A stretch of 10,595 bases of DNA from Saccoglossus kowalevskii (GCF_000003605.2 NW_003145303.1:5230-15824); one strand, 5' to 3'. Shown: positions 1-8,831, numbered from the stretch's first letter. Notes: a model not told the origin generated them from the letters alone. A program made the numbers and translations.

Positions 1-18
1 AACCACAGGGAACTAACA
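1..18 (+). repeat. 18-bp direct repeat, left copy
   Basis: AACCACAGGGAACTAACA is identical to 833-850, with different sequence on both sides as far as the window shows. It could be one side of a target-site duplication or a conserved piece of a repeated element. Confidence 0.85.
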
Positions 19-558
19 AACTGTTTATCGCATTCCCATTCTTCTTTCCAGATTTCCTTGCGGTTGGATCACCGAAAGTGTCTCTGCCACCACACACCAC
101 CGTTTTGCGGTAAAACACCACAAGACTTTTACTACCTGTATTCGTGTTTTTGTTATTAGATGGCTCTTTTTACTGTTAAAAATGTTGTAAAATATCACCG
201 CGGAATACAGTGATGGCTAGTGCAAGACGAAAACAAATGAAGTCATAAACAACCACAGCGGTAAACATCATGTATATTAGACTGCAGTTATAATTTATAT
301 CGACGATTTCTCTAGAAAATATCGATGCTCAAAGTGGTCTCGCAATTCTCGTATAAACGTATTGATGCAAAACAACTTGTCGATATGCTGGTACAATCTC
401 AGTGAATAGTATCCATTTTAAAATCCAATATTTTGAGCATATGCTAAATATATAATAAAAACGATTTTGGTGTTAAAAGAATAAGATGAAAAACAAAAAA
501 AAATCATAAAAAGCATGTTTGTTTGCAAATGACTGAGCATATCGCATTCGCACTTCTC

Positions 559-560
<2 letters not shown>
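19..560. other. AT-rich stretch, no gene recognised
   Basis: Bases 52-159 are open in one plus-strand frame after an acceptor-like CTTTCCAG, but the peptide resembles nothing I recognise. The rest is AT-rich with stops in all frames. The stretch lies between the two 18-bp direct repeats. Confidence 0.5.

Positions 561-562
<2 letters not shown>

Positions 563-592
<30 letters not shown>
563..592. repeat. (TA)15 microsatellite
   Basis: This is a perfect TA run of 30 bases. It directly abuts the 3' end of the minus-strand ribozyme unit, so it may mark the insertion junction of that element or be its terminal simple repeat. Confidence 0.97.
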
Positions 593-593
<1 letters not shown>

Positions 594-597
594 CTAC

Positions 598-674
598 ATG
601 AATATTGAAACTCGACAGCACTGTTTCGTGAGGTACAAGTACCTCACTCATCAGGAGCTTTATGTTTAATTCAC
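598..674 (-). ncRNA. Type I hammerhead ribozyme (Penelope/retrozyme-like)
   Basis: Read on the minus strand, all invariant core parts are present in order. CUGAUGA is at 654-648. Stem II is eight base pairs (GUGAGGUA with UACCUCAC) closed by a CUUG tetraloop (647-628). GAAA is at 627-624. A very short stem III follows (CAG/CUG, with the A15.1-U16.1 pair), ending in GUC at 616-614, so cleavage is predicted between 614 and 613. Inner stem I pairs AAGCUC (660-655) with GAGUUU (613-608). After an asymmetric internal loop, an outer stem pairs GUGAAU (674-669) with AUUCAU (603-598). A short stem III on an open stem I is the form known from Penelope-like elements and retrozymes, where it acts in RNA processing and often works as a dimer. 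No Penelope protein is recognisable nearby, so the host element is inferred. Activity is untested, but no core base is damaged. Confidence 0.88.
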
Positions 675-832
675 TGCACCAACGAGCATACATATACTTC
701 GCAAATTAACATATTAATTAAAAATAAAAAAACATACAGGTTTAAGTGTTACATAATAAGGCTTTTGATCTGCGTCGGCATGATGATACGAGTTCATTTC
801 TTTTGTTTAGTGCGGAGTGGTGAGGTCTAAAA

Positions 833-850
833 AACCACAGGGAACTAACA
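833..850 (+). repeat. 18-bp direct repeat, right copy
   Basis: This is identical to positions 1-18. It lies two bases before the truncated ribozyme copy at 853, at exactly the point where homology to the intact ribozyme stops. That suggests a rearrangement or insertion boundary here. Confidence 0.85.
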
Positions 851-852
851 CC

Positions 853-901
853 ACTTGTACCTTAGGAAACAGTGCTGTCGAGTTTCAATATTCATGTAGT
901 T
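853..901 (+). repeat. Inverted partial copy of the hammerhead unit (3' half only)
   Basis: This segment is the reverse complement of 592-640: the outer 35 bp (867-901 against 592-626) are identical and 12 of the next 14 match. On the plus strand it keeps GAAA, the short stem III, the GUC cleavage site, the 3' side of stem I and the sequence beyond. It lacks CUGAUGA and a matching 5' arm of stem II, and the homology stops two bases after the 18-bp direct repeat at 833-850. As it stands it should not fold into an active ribozyme. It shows that the ribozyme-bearing element is present twice here, in opposite orientations, about 210 bp apart. Confidence 0.9.
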
Positions 902-1032
902 GTTATCAATTGTGTAAAGGCGTGCGGAGTTCTTTTTATCACAGTTACTTCCATGAACACCATCGTCGACTTGTACTATTTGTACACTAGTTTTCTATTA
1001 TCGTATTGCATATCTTGAGTTCAGTTCAATTA

Positions 1033-1449
1033 ACTTTATTTTATTTCGACAGCCCCTTGAGTAGCTTGTACCAGGAGAACTGAATCCATACATACAACAC
1101 TACAGCAAACCATACACAAAAACAATTTTATAGAGGTTTAACTGCAAAAAATAGTTAAAATAGATGGGATAGGAACAAACTGTCGAATTGTTTTTCCAAT
1201 GCCTATTTTACTTGGAATCTTTTAACAACTTTATAAGTTGAATGTGATTATTCCATAGCAGTTACCCATCTATTGTCACCCCAAAATAAGTCACGTAGTC
1301 TTGATATTGACAAAATTGCCATAAATTCTGTTTTCACTGAAACGATATTTTTATCAAGTCAGTGCATAATCAACAGCCGTGTCATCGGCGTACACAAACA
1401 GTGTTCGGCATTTTTGCTGCAAGATTCGCACAAGCTAATCCACAAATGA
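1033..1449 (-). mobile_element. Decayed LINE (non-LTR) reverse transcriptase fragment, YADD to thumb
   Basis: Translating the minus strand with frame changes gives the usual order of a jockey/CR1-like RT. First comes a degraded F-x-x-D-L, then LVRILQQKCRTLFVYADDTA, with the catalytic YADD codons at 1392-1381. After a gap comes KTEFMAI, then VTYFGVTIDG (1294-1265), one stop codon, and LLWNNHIQLIKLLK in the same frame. A frameshift follows, then SKIGI and RQFVPIPSILTI (ending near 1151). Beyond this is a poorer match to the Y-C-S-V-V segment and to the LQNRAAR-like stretch near 1040-1056. The roughly 60 residues expected between YADD and KTEFM are mostly missing. Stops, frameshifts and deletions make it a fossil. 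The clade assignment is from memory of family motifs, not a search. Confidence 0.85.
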
Positions 1450-1908
1450 ATTTCATATTACAGTTGAATGAATTGTACCTACGTAAATCAAGTAATTACT
1501 AGAAGGAAACTTTCAGCTCTTTATCAATTGTATGTATAATACAATGTTACATATAACGACAGGCAGACGAACGGCAGGATGCAACTTAACAATCGTCGTA
1601 CAATTTTGTTACATATACCATTATTAAATATTTATATGGATCATACATAGTTTATGATCGATTATAATTTAGAGTTGACTATACATTTTTAGAAAGAGCA
1701 TAAGGTATCATCCGAGAATATATCACTGTGCTATATATTACGGTCTTGGACAACTTCCTTCCTTACACAATTCAAATTTAATGATTCAATAACTACACAT
1801 AACACATGGATTCAGTCTCATTGTCCGCTAAGCCAAAGCCTTCAGTCCGACTTCCACTGACATAACTTGACTATTTATTTTACTACGAGCACAAGCATAA
1901 GTACACAA
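1450..1908. other. Region between the two LINE pieces, unassigned
   Basis: No block here matches an RT or endonuclease domain by eye. If the two LINE pieces come from one inverted insertion, this stretch should hold the linker upstream of the RT in plus orientation. It is AT-rich and interrupted by stops, so I cannot confirm that. Confidence 0.4.
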
Positions 1909-2235
1909 CTTGATACAATTTGGAAGTCACTGACTCAAACGCATCCCAACAACGGAACATTTACCAATCTCATTCTGCTCATAACATTAAACCATTTGAA
2001 AAAGTGTTATATGACCGTGTTGTTATTGACTTTAATAAAATAATGCAAATTGAATGGTTATTATCATATTTATTCAAACAATTAAAAGAGTTTATCCCTA
2101 ATTCTCGCATACAACGTATATAAAGATAGTAATAAAAAGTATTATTCAAACATTATAAATGCTAGCATGCAAAAGATTCTCAACGGTTCGAAACTCTAAT
2201 AAACAAGTACAATGCTTGATAATCTACTCATATAC
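1909..2235 (+). mobile_element. Decayed LINE reverse transcriptase fragment, N-terminal part, opposite orientation
   Basis: The plus strand encodes pieces typical of the start of a non-LTR RT, in order and in three frames. TIWKSLTQTHPNN (1915-1953) matches the IxKSGDxxxPNNYRPIS block. PISFCS (1964-1981) is its continuation. KPFEKVLYDR (1989-2018) matches the SK-x-FEK-x-x-YxR block. Further on, TMLDNLLI (2209-2232) resembles the DT-x-DHNLL part of motif A. The order is right, and the spacing between the blocks fits if the stretch between FEK and motif A is badly decayed. It ends before the catalytic YADD motif, which is found instead on the opposite strand at 1381-1392. The first three blocks are convincing; the motif A match is tentative. 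Confidence 0.68.
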
Positions 2236-2279
2236 TGATGAAATTATAATACTTTGATGGTGATAAAACCTGTTGCTAT

Positions 2280-3690
2280 TGTATATGCTGACGAGGAATT
2301 GCAGATGTAACATATTCAAGCATTATTTATGAAAATATTGAATGCAAACAGAATAATACATTTTCATTTTTTATAATGGGTAATGTAGTATTTAATTTTT
2401 TTTTTGTAATATTTGTTATATCCCTGGTAATAGTAAAATCGTGAGATTCATGCTGTTGATTCCCAATTTTTTTCAGTCACGCGTGTTTTTTTATGTTTAA
2501 ATCTTGTTTTCTTTGTAAATGCACCACTTGGGTGAGTTTTAAATGCTATTACAATGTAATCAACAATACATGCAATGCATGAATATGCAATGTATTACGA
2601 CCAAGTATATAAGCTATGGAAATAATTCTAATAATAATAATATAACCTAAAAATTGATAACGAATTAACATCTTTCAATTCCAAAACATATCAATAAACC
2701 GTAAATTGCATTGGATACTGGTTTGTAAATACATTACCTAACCTATATCTACAATGGATATTTATTTTTGAAAGTTAGTATTTATTTCTATGCAGACTAC
2801 AAAATTACACTGTAATAATTTATATGGTTAATTATATCAAAATATACGTCATTGATTGATTATTTATATTAGTTAAAAGAATTAAAATTGTTGATTATAT
2901 TCAAGATAATTAAAAAAATCAAATTGAAACATACATAGATAAAGGTACGATGACAGAAGGAGCCGTATAGCATGTTTGCCACACTCACTAAATGTACTAC
3001 GGAAATATAGTTTGCACAAACACTGCGCTAGCAACTTTCTGTTCGAACATTGTAAAATTCTTTAATTTTTTCGAAAAAACCCTGAAAACAACTGATTTTA
3101 ACAAGAAAATTCACAAATTTATTTAGAATAATTCATTACGAAATGTATTCATTTGCACACAAATGATAATTTTTATAATTACCGATTATACATGAATATT
3201 ACATGAAAAATAATTTGCAATATTTATTTGTCTTGAATTATGAATTCATAAATGCATAAAAAACAAAAGAATTTCAAAATGTTTTTATTTTCGTGTTTGC
3301 AGCACATGATTTTACATGTATATCTATGTAAACTGGATAATCGTATTATCTACGGCAACGTACTTAAAGGACTGCACTGGTAGATCCACTTTGTCATTTG
3401 TTATCAATACACTTCTATTTAGAATTTCAGAACAAAAACAACGTTTCTTTTTTTAAACTGATGTCGTCTGCGTTACACGACACACAACTGTCCTTTTTTA
3501 AGTAAAATAAAAAGGTGATTAATAAACGATTCTTGTCAAGGTTTTGGATATTGCAAAATGTGCCGTTGTGGGTCTGTACTGACCTTAATCGTCGCATATA
3601 AACCATAAAATGAATAAATCAAGACTAATTACTAGTAGCATTATAAGAATAACATAATTATATATTTTGAAAATGCTTTTAAATTAATAA
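2280..3690. other. AT-rich intergenic DNA, nothing recognised
   Basis: There are no long open frames, no family motifs on either strand and no clear repeats beyond short A/T runs and the small hairpin at 2565-2596. It separates the LINE fragments from the 3' end of the receptor gene. Confidence 0.55.
2565..2596. repeat. Imperfect inverted repeat (hairpin)
   Basis: AATACATGCA (2565-2574) pairs with TGCAATGTATT (2586-2596), with a single bulged base, around an 11-base loop that itself contains ATGCAT. Its role is unknown; it may be chance in AT-rich DNA. Confidence 0.45.
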
Positions 3691-3692
3691 TA

Positions 3693-3698
3693 TTTATT
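3693..3698 (-). terminator. Candidate canonical poly(A) signal (AATAAA) for the GPCR
   Basis: This is the first canonical AATAAA on the minus strand after the receptor stop, about 340 nt downstream. If used, the 3' UTR would be roughly 350 nt, which is ordinary. The hexamer is common in AT-rich DNA, so transcript ends would be needed to confirm it. Confidence 0.35.
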
Positions 3699-3936
3699 TA
3701 TCTGTATTTTCTGAAGGGGACAACTTGTCAGAACAATCTGCTTATTTCTACAATTGCTACAAGTATTGAGGATTTAGTTACAATTTAGTTAAGCCGAATG
3801 GTTATTGTGACTTTCTCACTCACGAATTAATCATCACAACGAATCTTGTCCTGTAATATTGGTGCCATAAATAACCGAATTTGTCTATGTTATCACAGTT
3901 ATATACACCTCTAATTCAATTTACGCTTTGATCTTT

Positions 3937-3942
3937 TTTATA
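3937..3942 (-). terminator. Candidate variant poly(A) signal (TATAAA) for the GPCR
   Basis: The minus strand reads TATAAA about 95 nt past the receptor stop codon. It is a known but weaker variant of the cleavage/polyadenylation hexamer. No canonical AATAAA lies between it and the stop. Confidence 0.25.
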
Positions 3943-4035
3943 TGCACCTTTTGTCAAAATAAATATGCTCGACTAAACCACAACGTATAAACAATGACAG
4001 ATTTACTACGGTACTATATGGATTGAGTGTTATTT

Positions 4036-5199
4036 CTATATCTTATCTGAGCCGGTCGGTGCTCCATGTTGTGTCTTCCCAACTCCCGATGTGTTTCCGT
4101 CTTCGGAAATTCTCTGGCTTGTAATGAACTTTGTGCTAACAGTACCTTGGTGGTTGGTGGTATTTCTACTGCTATTAGACAAGCCGCTGTTCTCCACGTT
4201 GTTGCCATATTGACGGCAAATTAGCTTTTTGATTGCTTCTTGAAATTGACGATATTTAAGGGCATATATCATTGGATTGACGCACATGTTTAAGAATGCT
4301 ATCACAACTGTTGTATCACGGACCACTTCAGTATGGTGCACACCTAACATATTATATTCAATGTACATTATTTGATTGGGAGCCCAGCACAGTGCGTAGG
4401 TCAGAGACACTATACACAGCATTTTAATGACGTTGTTGCGAGCTTTGACAAACGAAGGGTTTTCCTCCTGTGTGCTGCTACCATTGCCACTAGTGGTTGC
4501 CGCTGATCTGATTTTAGTCGTACGACGCTTTAACACGAGGAACATTCTCATGTACCCGAAAGACATGATTGCAAGAGGGAAGAAATATTCTACGATGAAT
4601 GCCATCATACCGAGTGCTTTCTGCATTGCACCTTCTGGATATTCAACTCCACACGAGCCGTCGTTTCTGTTGTAGTTTGCCTTTGCCCAATAAGACTGGT
4701 AAACAAGACCCATGATCCAAACTATAACACAGATACGTCGGGCTTTGGTTGCCGTGAACCGATTGTGGTGTACAACGGGATAAACAATGGCTACGTACCT
4801 CTCTAGCGTTAAAGCCACAAGATTGAATGTGGACACGTTGAAAGACGCCCACATAAAGTAGCGAGAGAGCCAGATTTTGCAAAGAATATCTCCTGCAACA
4901 CCCATTGGCACGACGACAGTTTTCTTTGTCGGCCCAAGATTCAATACCAAGAGAAGAATGGAACTTGTCAAGTCAATTAATGACTGATTAAATATAAAAA
5001 TGTTTGTCAGTGTTCGCAGAAAACGGTCTTTGAGAATGACGAAACACACGATCAAATTTCCCACAATACCTAGGGTTCCAATAACTGATATTATTACTTT
5101 CATAGTGACTTCGGTTTTAGACGTTGAACTTGTAGACGCAATAATGGTAGAAGCTTCAGTTGTAATATTCGTGATGTTGGTTGCGTTGAAGTCTGCCAT
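4036..5199 (-). CDS. Single-exon class A (rhodopsin-family) GPCR, orphan, probably peptide-type
   Basis: A complete 387-residue seven-helix receptor of the plasma membrane, expected to signal through heterotrimeric G proteins. Seen: a Ser/Thr-rich N-terminus with three N-glycosylation sequons (N5, N8, N11). The helices lie at about 33-56, 65-88, 104-139, 153-171, 195-224, 254-281 and 291-313. Class A landmarks are N48 (1.50), D76 (2.50), C107 paired with C183 in loop 2, ERY 133-135, W161, P208, CWAP 271-274 and NPMIY 308-312. Helix 8 ends at C328, a likely palmitoylation site. The sodium-pocket residues D76, S123, N304 and N308 are all present. Position 3.32 is M116, not Asp, which argues against an amine ligand; 6.44 is Tyr rather than the usual Phe. 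The tail is Ser/Thr-rich. The start is supported by an in-frame TAA four codons upstream (5209-5211) and a GAAATGG context. There is no intron. The body is visibly richer in GC than its flanks. The ligand and subfamily are not identifiable by eye. Confidence 0.96.
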   Translation of the reverse strand: MADFNATNITNITTEASTIIASTSSTSKTEVTMKVIISVIGTLGIVGNLIVCFVILKDRFLRTLTNIFIFNQSLIDLTSSILLLVLNLGPTKKTVVVPMGVAGDILCKIWLSRYFMWASFNVSTFNLVALTLERYVAIVYPVVHHNRFTATKARRICVIVWIMGLVYQSYWAKANYNRNDGSCGVEYPEGAMQKALGMMAFIVEYFFPLAIMSFGYMRMFLVLKRRTTKIRSAATTSGNGSSTQEENPSFVKARNNVIKMLCIVSLTYALCWAPNQIMYIEYNMLGVHHTEVVRDTTVVIAFLNMCVNPMIYALKYRQFQEAIKKLICRQYGNNVENSGLSNSSRNTTNHQGTVSTKFITSQRISEDGNTSGVGKTQHGAPTGSDKI

Positions 5200-5248
5200 T
5201 TCAAATATTTATTGTTTTGTTGTCTAAGAATTCTTCTCTTTCAAATCA

Positions 5249-5256
5249 AATATATA
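5249..5256 (-). promoter_or_regulatory. Possible TATA-like element upstream of the GPCR
   Basis: The minus strand reads TATATATT about 50 bp before the receptor ATG, one base off the TATAWAWR consensus. A start site about 30 bp downstream would leave a short AT-rich leader. In such AT-rich DNA this match is cheap. An alternative is that AATTCTTAG just downstream is a splice acceptor for an upstream non-coding exon. Confidence 0.22.
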
Positions 5257-5831
5257 CCAAGGACCGTGAATGTCTAATAGTACAATAATATAGAAAATAA
5301 TTATTAATTGTTTATTTGAGTAACCGATTGATTCCGGTTTTGCGCTTTAGGGTTTTTTGAAGTGTATTTCTTAGGACTTTTCGGGACGCGGGCCACAGCA
5401 TGAAACACACTACAGGAATGAAGGGGATGTGTTCATCGCTCAAAACAAACTATATCACAGAGCCAGCCATTTTTCGTAGCTAATATGAGTGACAAAAATA
5501 GATCTGCAAAGATTGACAGGGAAGACGTTAAACTGCCGACGCATAATGGATGGATGAATCAAGCAAATAACATTTGACTATATTCTTGTGGGGAAGACTC
5601 ATTGAGTATATTACAAGACTAGCACGGTCACATGTCAATTAAGGTGTTAACATTATAACTAGTAACCATCAAACCGTATATCCGACTGACGTCCATGACG
5701 CTAGCCATGAACAATCTTCTCGTTGCCTCTCCTCAGTTTGGTTGAATTGAACATATAATCGTTTCTAATCAGTTATTATATTAATACAGTGTCTAATTAC
5801 GTCAATAGAGCATCCAGCGTCAGTTCCGTTT

Positions 5832-5845
5832 GTTGCCATGGTAAT
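5832..5845 (-). promoter_or_regulatory. RFX X-box candidate upstream of the GPCR
   Basis: On the minus strand this reads ATTACCATGGCAAC, a perfect match to the animal X-box consensus RYYNYYATRRNRAC, with a nearly palindromic core. It lies 633 bp upstream of the receptor ATG in the same orientation. A CRE-like TTACGTCA is at 5797-5804 and another variant, TGACGTCC, at 5687-5694. RFX factors control genes of ciliated cells, including sensory neurons; a link to this receptor is inference. Confidence 0.4.
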
Positions 5846-7569
5846 ATAGCAAAATACAAATCGGATTGCTCTTGGGACTAATTTTAACTTGTAGTTTGTG
5901 TATTTCATGTAACTTTCATATGAGATATGTGATCTTAGATAGTACTACTTAGTGTGATAAGCTGACAAATTCTAGGCTATATAACATCACTACCACGTGA
6001 ATATAATAGAGGAAAAATATCATTATAAATTTACGAGAAATATTATTAAAAACTAACATACATCTAGAAATAGCTGAGTTTTTTCTAATAATGATTGTGT
6101 ACAAGGAACATAATATGTCCGATAAAAGCGGAATTTAAAATGGACGGTATACCACACAAATAAATCGCGTGTATATTTGATATATACAGGTAAGATTACT
6201 GATAGTTAAATACTGATAGGCTATTAACTGAAAAACGATAACAGAGAAAACGTATATGAAGTTTTCCTATATGTTATTCTATAAATAAATAGTTGAAGCA
6301 ATCTCGCATGTTTAATCGAAAGGTTGATTCCCCAATATTACTACTCGAGGGAGACAATTAATGTTATAATTACCCGCATTGACAGCCCAGTGGGACAAAG
6401 ATTCAATGTTAAAACAAATTGTAAACTGTACATTTGCTATAATGTGACCACATAATGTTTCCCAAATAATTTGGAGTTGGTTAATAACGTAGATTAAATT
6501 TCTCGCCAACCATCGTACTGTATTTATCTATATAGCATAACTCGTGTGGCAGTTGGAAAACAAAGGTTTTATCATTTGAGATGAAAAACAGACCTTGTAA
6601 ATAACGTGTAGATAATCATTTACAGTGAAGCGTGTGCAGAAACAGATTAACAAATAATATGAGCATTTATATCAATTTCGATTATAGTAGAGACTGAGAC
6701 ATTGATTGCATGAAAACTAGAATAGTGAATTCATTTCCTTCGATTTAATTCATAGTGCGATTACCTCTTTTCATTGCACATGTAAATGACATATGTTTGA
6801 TACATTTGTCTTAACAAAAACGCAAACGTATTTTACAAATCCATAGTATTCTGGACGTTTTAATATATATAATGAACTTATATTTTTTAAACTATCTTAA
6901 TATATTACACATTATTTCGTATCTATCTACTTGATAACAGGACAACGGGCACCGTTTATACTTGTTCCCTTTTTGATGTCAGCATGTTAAAATGAATTGT
7001 CCATGTAATTGTGACAACCAACGCAATTGTTAAACCCGTTACAAATAGACTGAAGATGTAGATATCATCAAATTATATATCACAATATTGTATAACATAT
7101 AATATGTGTGGATTATTCTACAATATATGTAAGATTTTTTATAAAGAGTTGACAATTAGGAATCATAATCACAACATATCTTATGGAACCCAAAATACAT
7201 CGCTCCGTAAATTCATTCATATTATTATTATAATGTGTGTGAATAAATACAATATATTCAGTGTATCATTCACACTATAATAAATAGTAAAACCCTCTGA
7301 TAAAACATATGACATATAACATAGATTTGATAACATTGAATGTCCTTGTACGTACCTGGCAGTTACATAGACTTACCAGTGGATGGTGACTCGATTCGCA
7401 TCAGTCTGCAACTGTAATTCGTATACTGAATACTCACATTATTCAAACTAGAATATCAGAAGTATTAGCATATTTACGTCATTGTAATATCTAATGAAGT
7501 GAAGTATCCAATCACCGAACCTCACCTGTAACACTATACTAAACGATGTTTGTCGGAATTAACTTGGTC

Positions 7570-7577
7570 ATTTGCAT
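7570..7577 (+). promoter_or_regulatory. POU octamer motif
   Basis: ATTTGCAT is an exact match to the octamer bound by POU-family factors. Alone it would not be notable; it is listed because it sits ten bases from the X-box at 7588. Confidence 0.25.
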
Positions 7578-7587
7578 ATCAGTTTCT

Positions 7588-7601
7588 ATTCCCATGGCAA
7601 C
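7588..7601 (+). promoter_or_regulatory. Second RFX X-box candidate
   Basis: ATTCCCATGGCAAC matches RYYNYYATRRNRAC perfectly and shares the ten-base core CCATGGCAAC with the site at 5832-5845. It lies ten bases after an exact POU octamer (ATTTGCAT, 7570-7577). A CCAATCA box (7508-7514) and a CRE-like TTACGTCA (7474-7481) are also close. No gene start is recognised beside it. Confidence 0.4.
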
Positions 7602-8831
7602 AGAAAAAGAAGACGTGAAGACATACACATCTTTAGTTCGCATTTTGTTCCGGTGTCGTTTAACTTTAAACGCTAATTTCCTTAACCCCAAAAAGACTTA
7701 AGCTGTCTACATTCAACAATTCACAATTGGATAATCCAAAGCGCATATGTTTGTTTCAATATATCTCAATATAGTACAGATGTATTTAGCCGTTATGTCC
7801 ACCGACTCTTCACATTTTCTTTCAGTCATTAATTACGAAACATCTACACTGAATACAGCAGTTAATATAAGGGTGTCTCGCAAACTACGCAGTTAAAAAC
7901 GAATAGGTATTTTTACAATTAGCATAATTTTATCACTAATGCTCTCAAGATGTCATACTACATCTCTAAAATATTATAATCTCGTTACCAAGAAACAAGT
8001 ACAAGTAATGAAATGATGAGTACAAATGAGAGTTTACTTAGCTAATGTATCTTCTATTTTTGGTTGTTTTTAAAAAGAAAAGGTTAGCAATGAGAATGTG
8101 CAAAACGTTTGTTGAACGAAGGCTTAATAGTTACATGACACTGGGACGTATACCAAAGAGGAAATACACTTTACCATTGAGTGAACCTTTACTTACAGAC
8201 TGCCTTAATTGATATTACATATATACATTACAGGCACATTTCAAGCATATAAAACAACCTGCAACGTGAGTGTCTAATTAACAAACGTATTCACCGCGCA
8301 GGTTGCTATGCATATGTTGAAGTTATTAGGAATATACCCTTTTTTTCGACAAAATACAATCCTTTTAATTTCAAGTACCATACTTGCAATATTTCTATAA
8401 ATTAGATATGTGCATAATGAGGTCACATGACCAACTAAGATTACCCAATCAATAATAGATATCTGAAACATCTGTTTCTGTATTCAACTCAGATGAAAAA
8501 GCGCAACCCATCTTCTAGTTATATATTTGAAGCTTTGTCGTCGGTGACATCATTTATTATGGCGTTCAGACAGTCATCTGAATGCAATAAGATTTCTCGG
8601 TAATCCTTCCATCCACAAATCCGTTATTAGTTTCAATCTGTCGAGAAATGATAATGGTCATTGCCGTTACAGATGAGACGCACATATTTGCCATTTGTAG
8701 GTTTTTAGCGTACTGATTGTCTGCATGATTCAATCAGCAATTCCATCCATTAAAGTGCCACACATGCAATTTAATCATTACACATCTGTGTTTTAACTTC
8801 TAGGAATCTTCTATTATCAAGGAAAGGCTTT

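Larger units (their letters stand above)
5260..8830. other. Long AT-rich intergenic region
   Basis: No gene is recognisable on either strand over about 3.5 kb. Open frames are under about 65 codons and show no known motif. A slightly more GC-rich patch at 5370-5720 lies upstream of the receptor and could include promoter or 5' non-coding sequence. The two X-box clusters are the only sites I would single out. Confidence 0.5.

Noticed and set aside
52-159. Short open frame after an acceptor-like CTTTCCAG, a possible exon
   Set aside because: Only about 35 codons, no family resemblance, and no matching donor or partner exon in the window.
418-693. 91-codon open frame on the minus strand
   Set aside because: It reads through the hammerhead ribozyme and the (TA)15 tract, giving a YIYIY run. 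This is a by-product of the RNA element and the repeat, not a protein gene.
758-769. Plus-strand codons reading KAFD, like RT motif A
   Set aside because: The flanks do not continue the motif in any frame, and it lies apart from the recognised LINE pieces. Probably chance.
2185-2196. GGTTCGAAACTC, resembling a tRNA/SINE B box
   Set aside because: No A box at the right distance and no cloverleaf can be folded around it.
2235-2294. CTGATGA (2235) and CTGACGA (2288), possible additional hammerhead cores
   Set aside because: Neither is followed by a stem II hairpin, GAAA and a cleavage triplet in order.
2278-2298. Plus-strand IVYADEE, resembling a second YADD motif
   Set aside because: It sits about 45 bases after the motif A-like stretch, far too close for a real motif C unless a large deletion occurred, and the sequence after it fits no RT block.
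4427-5227. Open frames on the plus strand and in a second minus frame overlapping the receptor
   Set aside because: They are shadows of the receptor coding sequence and have no independent motif.
5485-5577. 30-codon ATG-initiated open frame on the plus strand
   Set aside because: Too short to tell from chance, with no recognisable motif. It could be part of a non-coding exon region, but nothing supports translation.
8573-8740. Minus-strand open stretch of about 55 codons in a slightly GC-richer patch
   Set aside because: No family resemblance, no convincing start or splice sites, and a length easily reached by chance.
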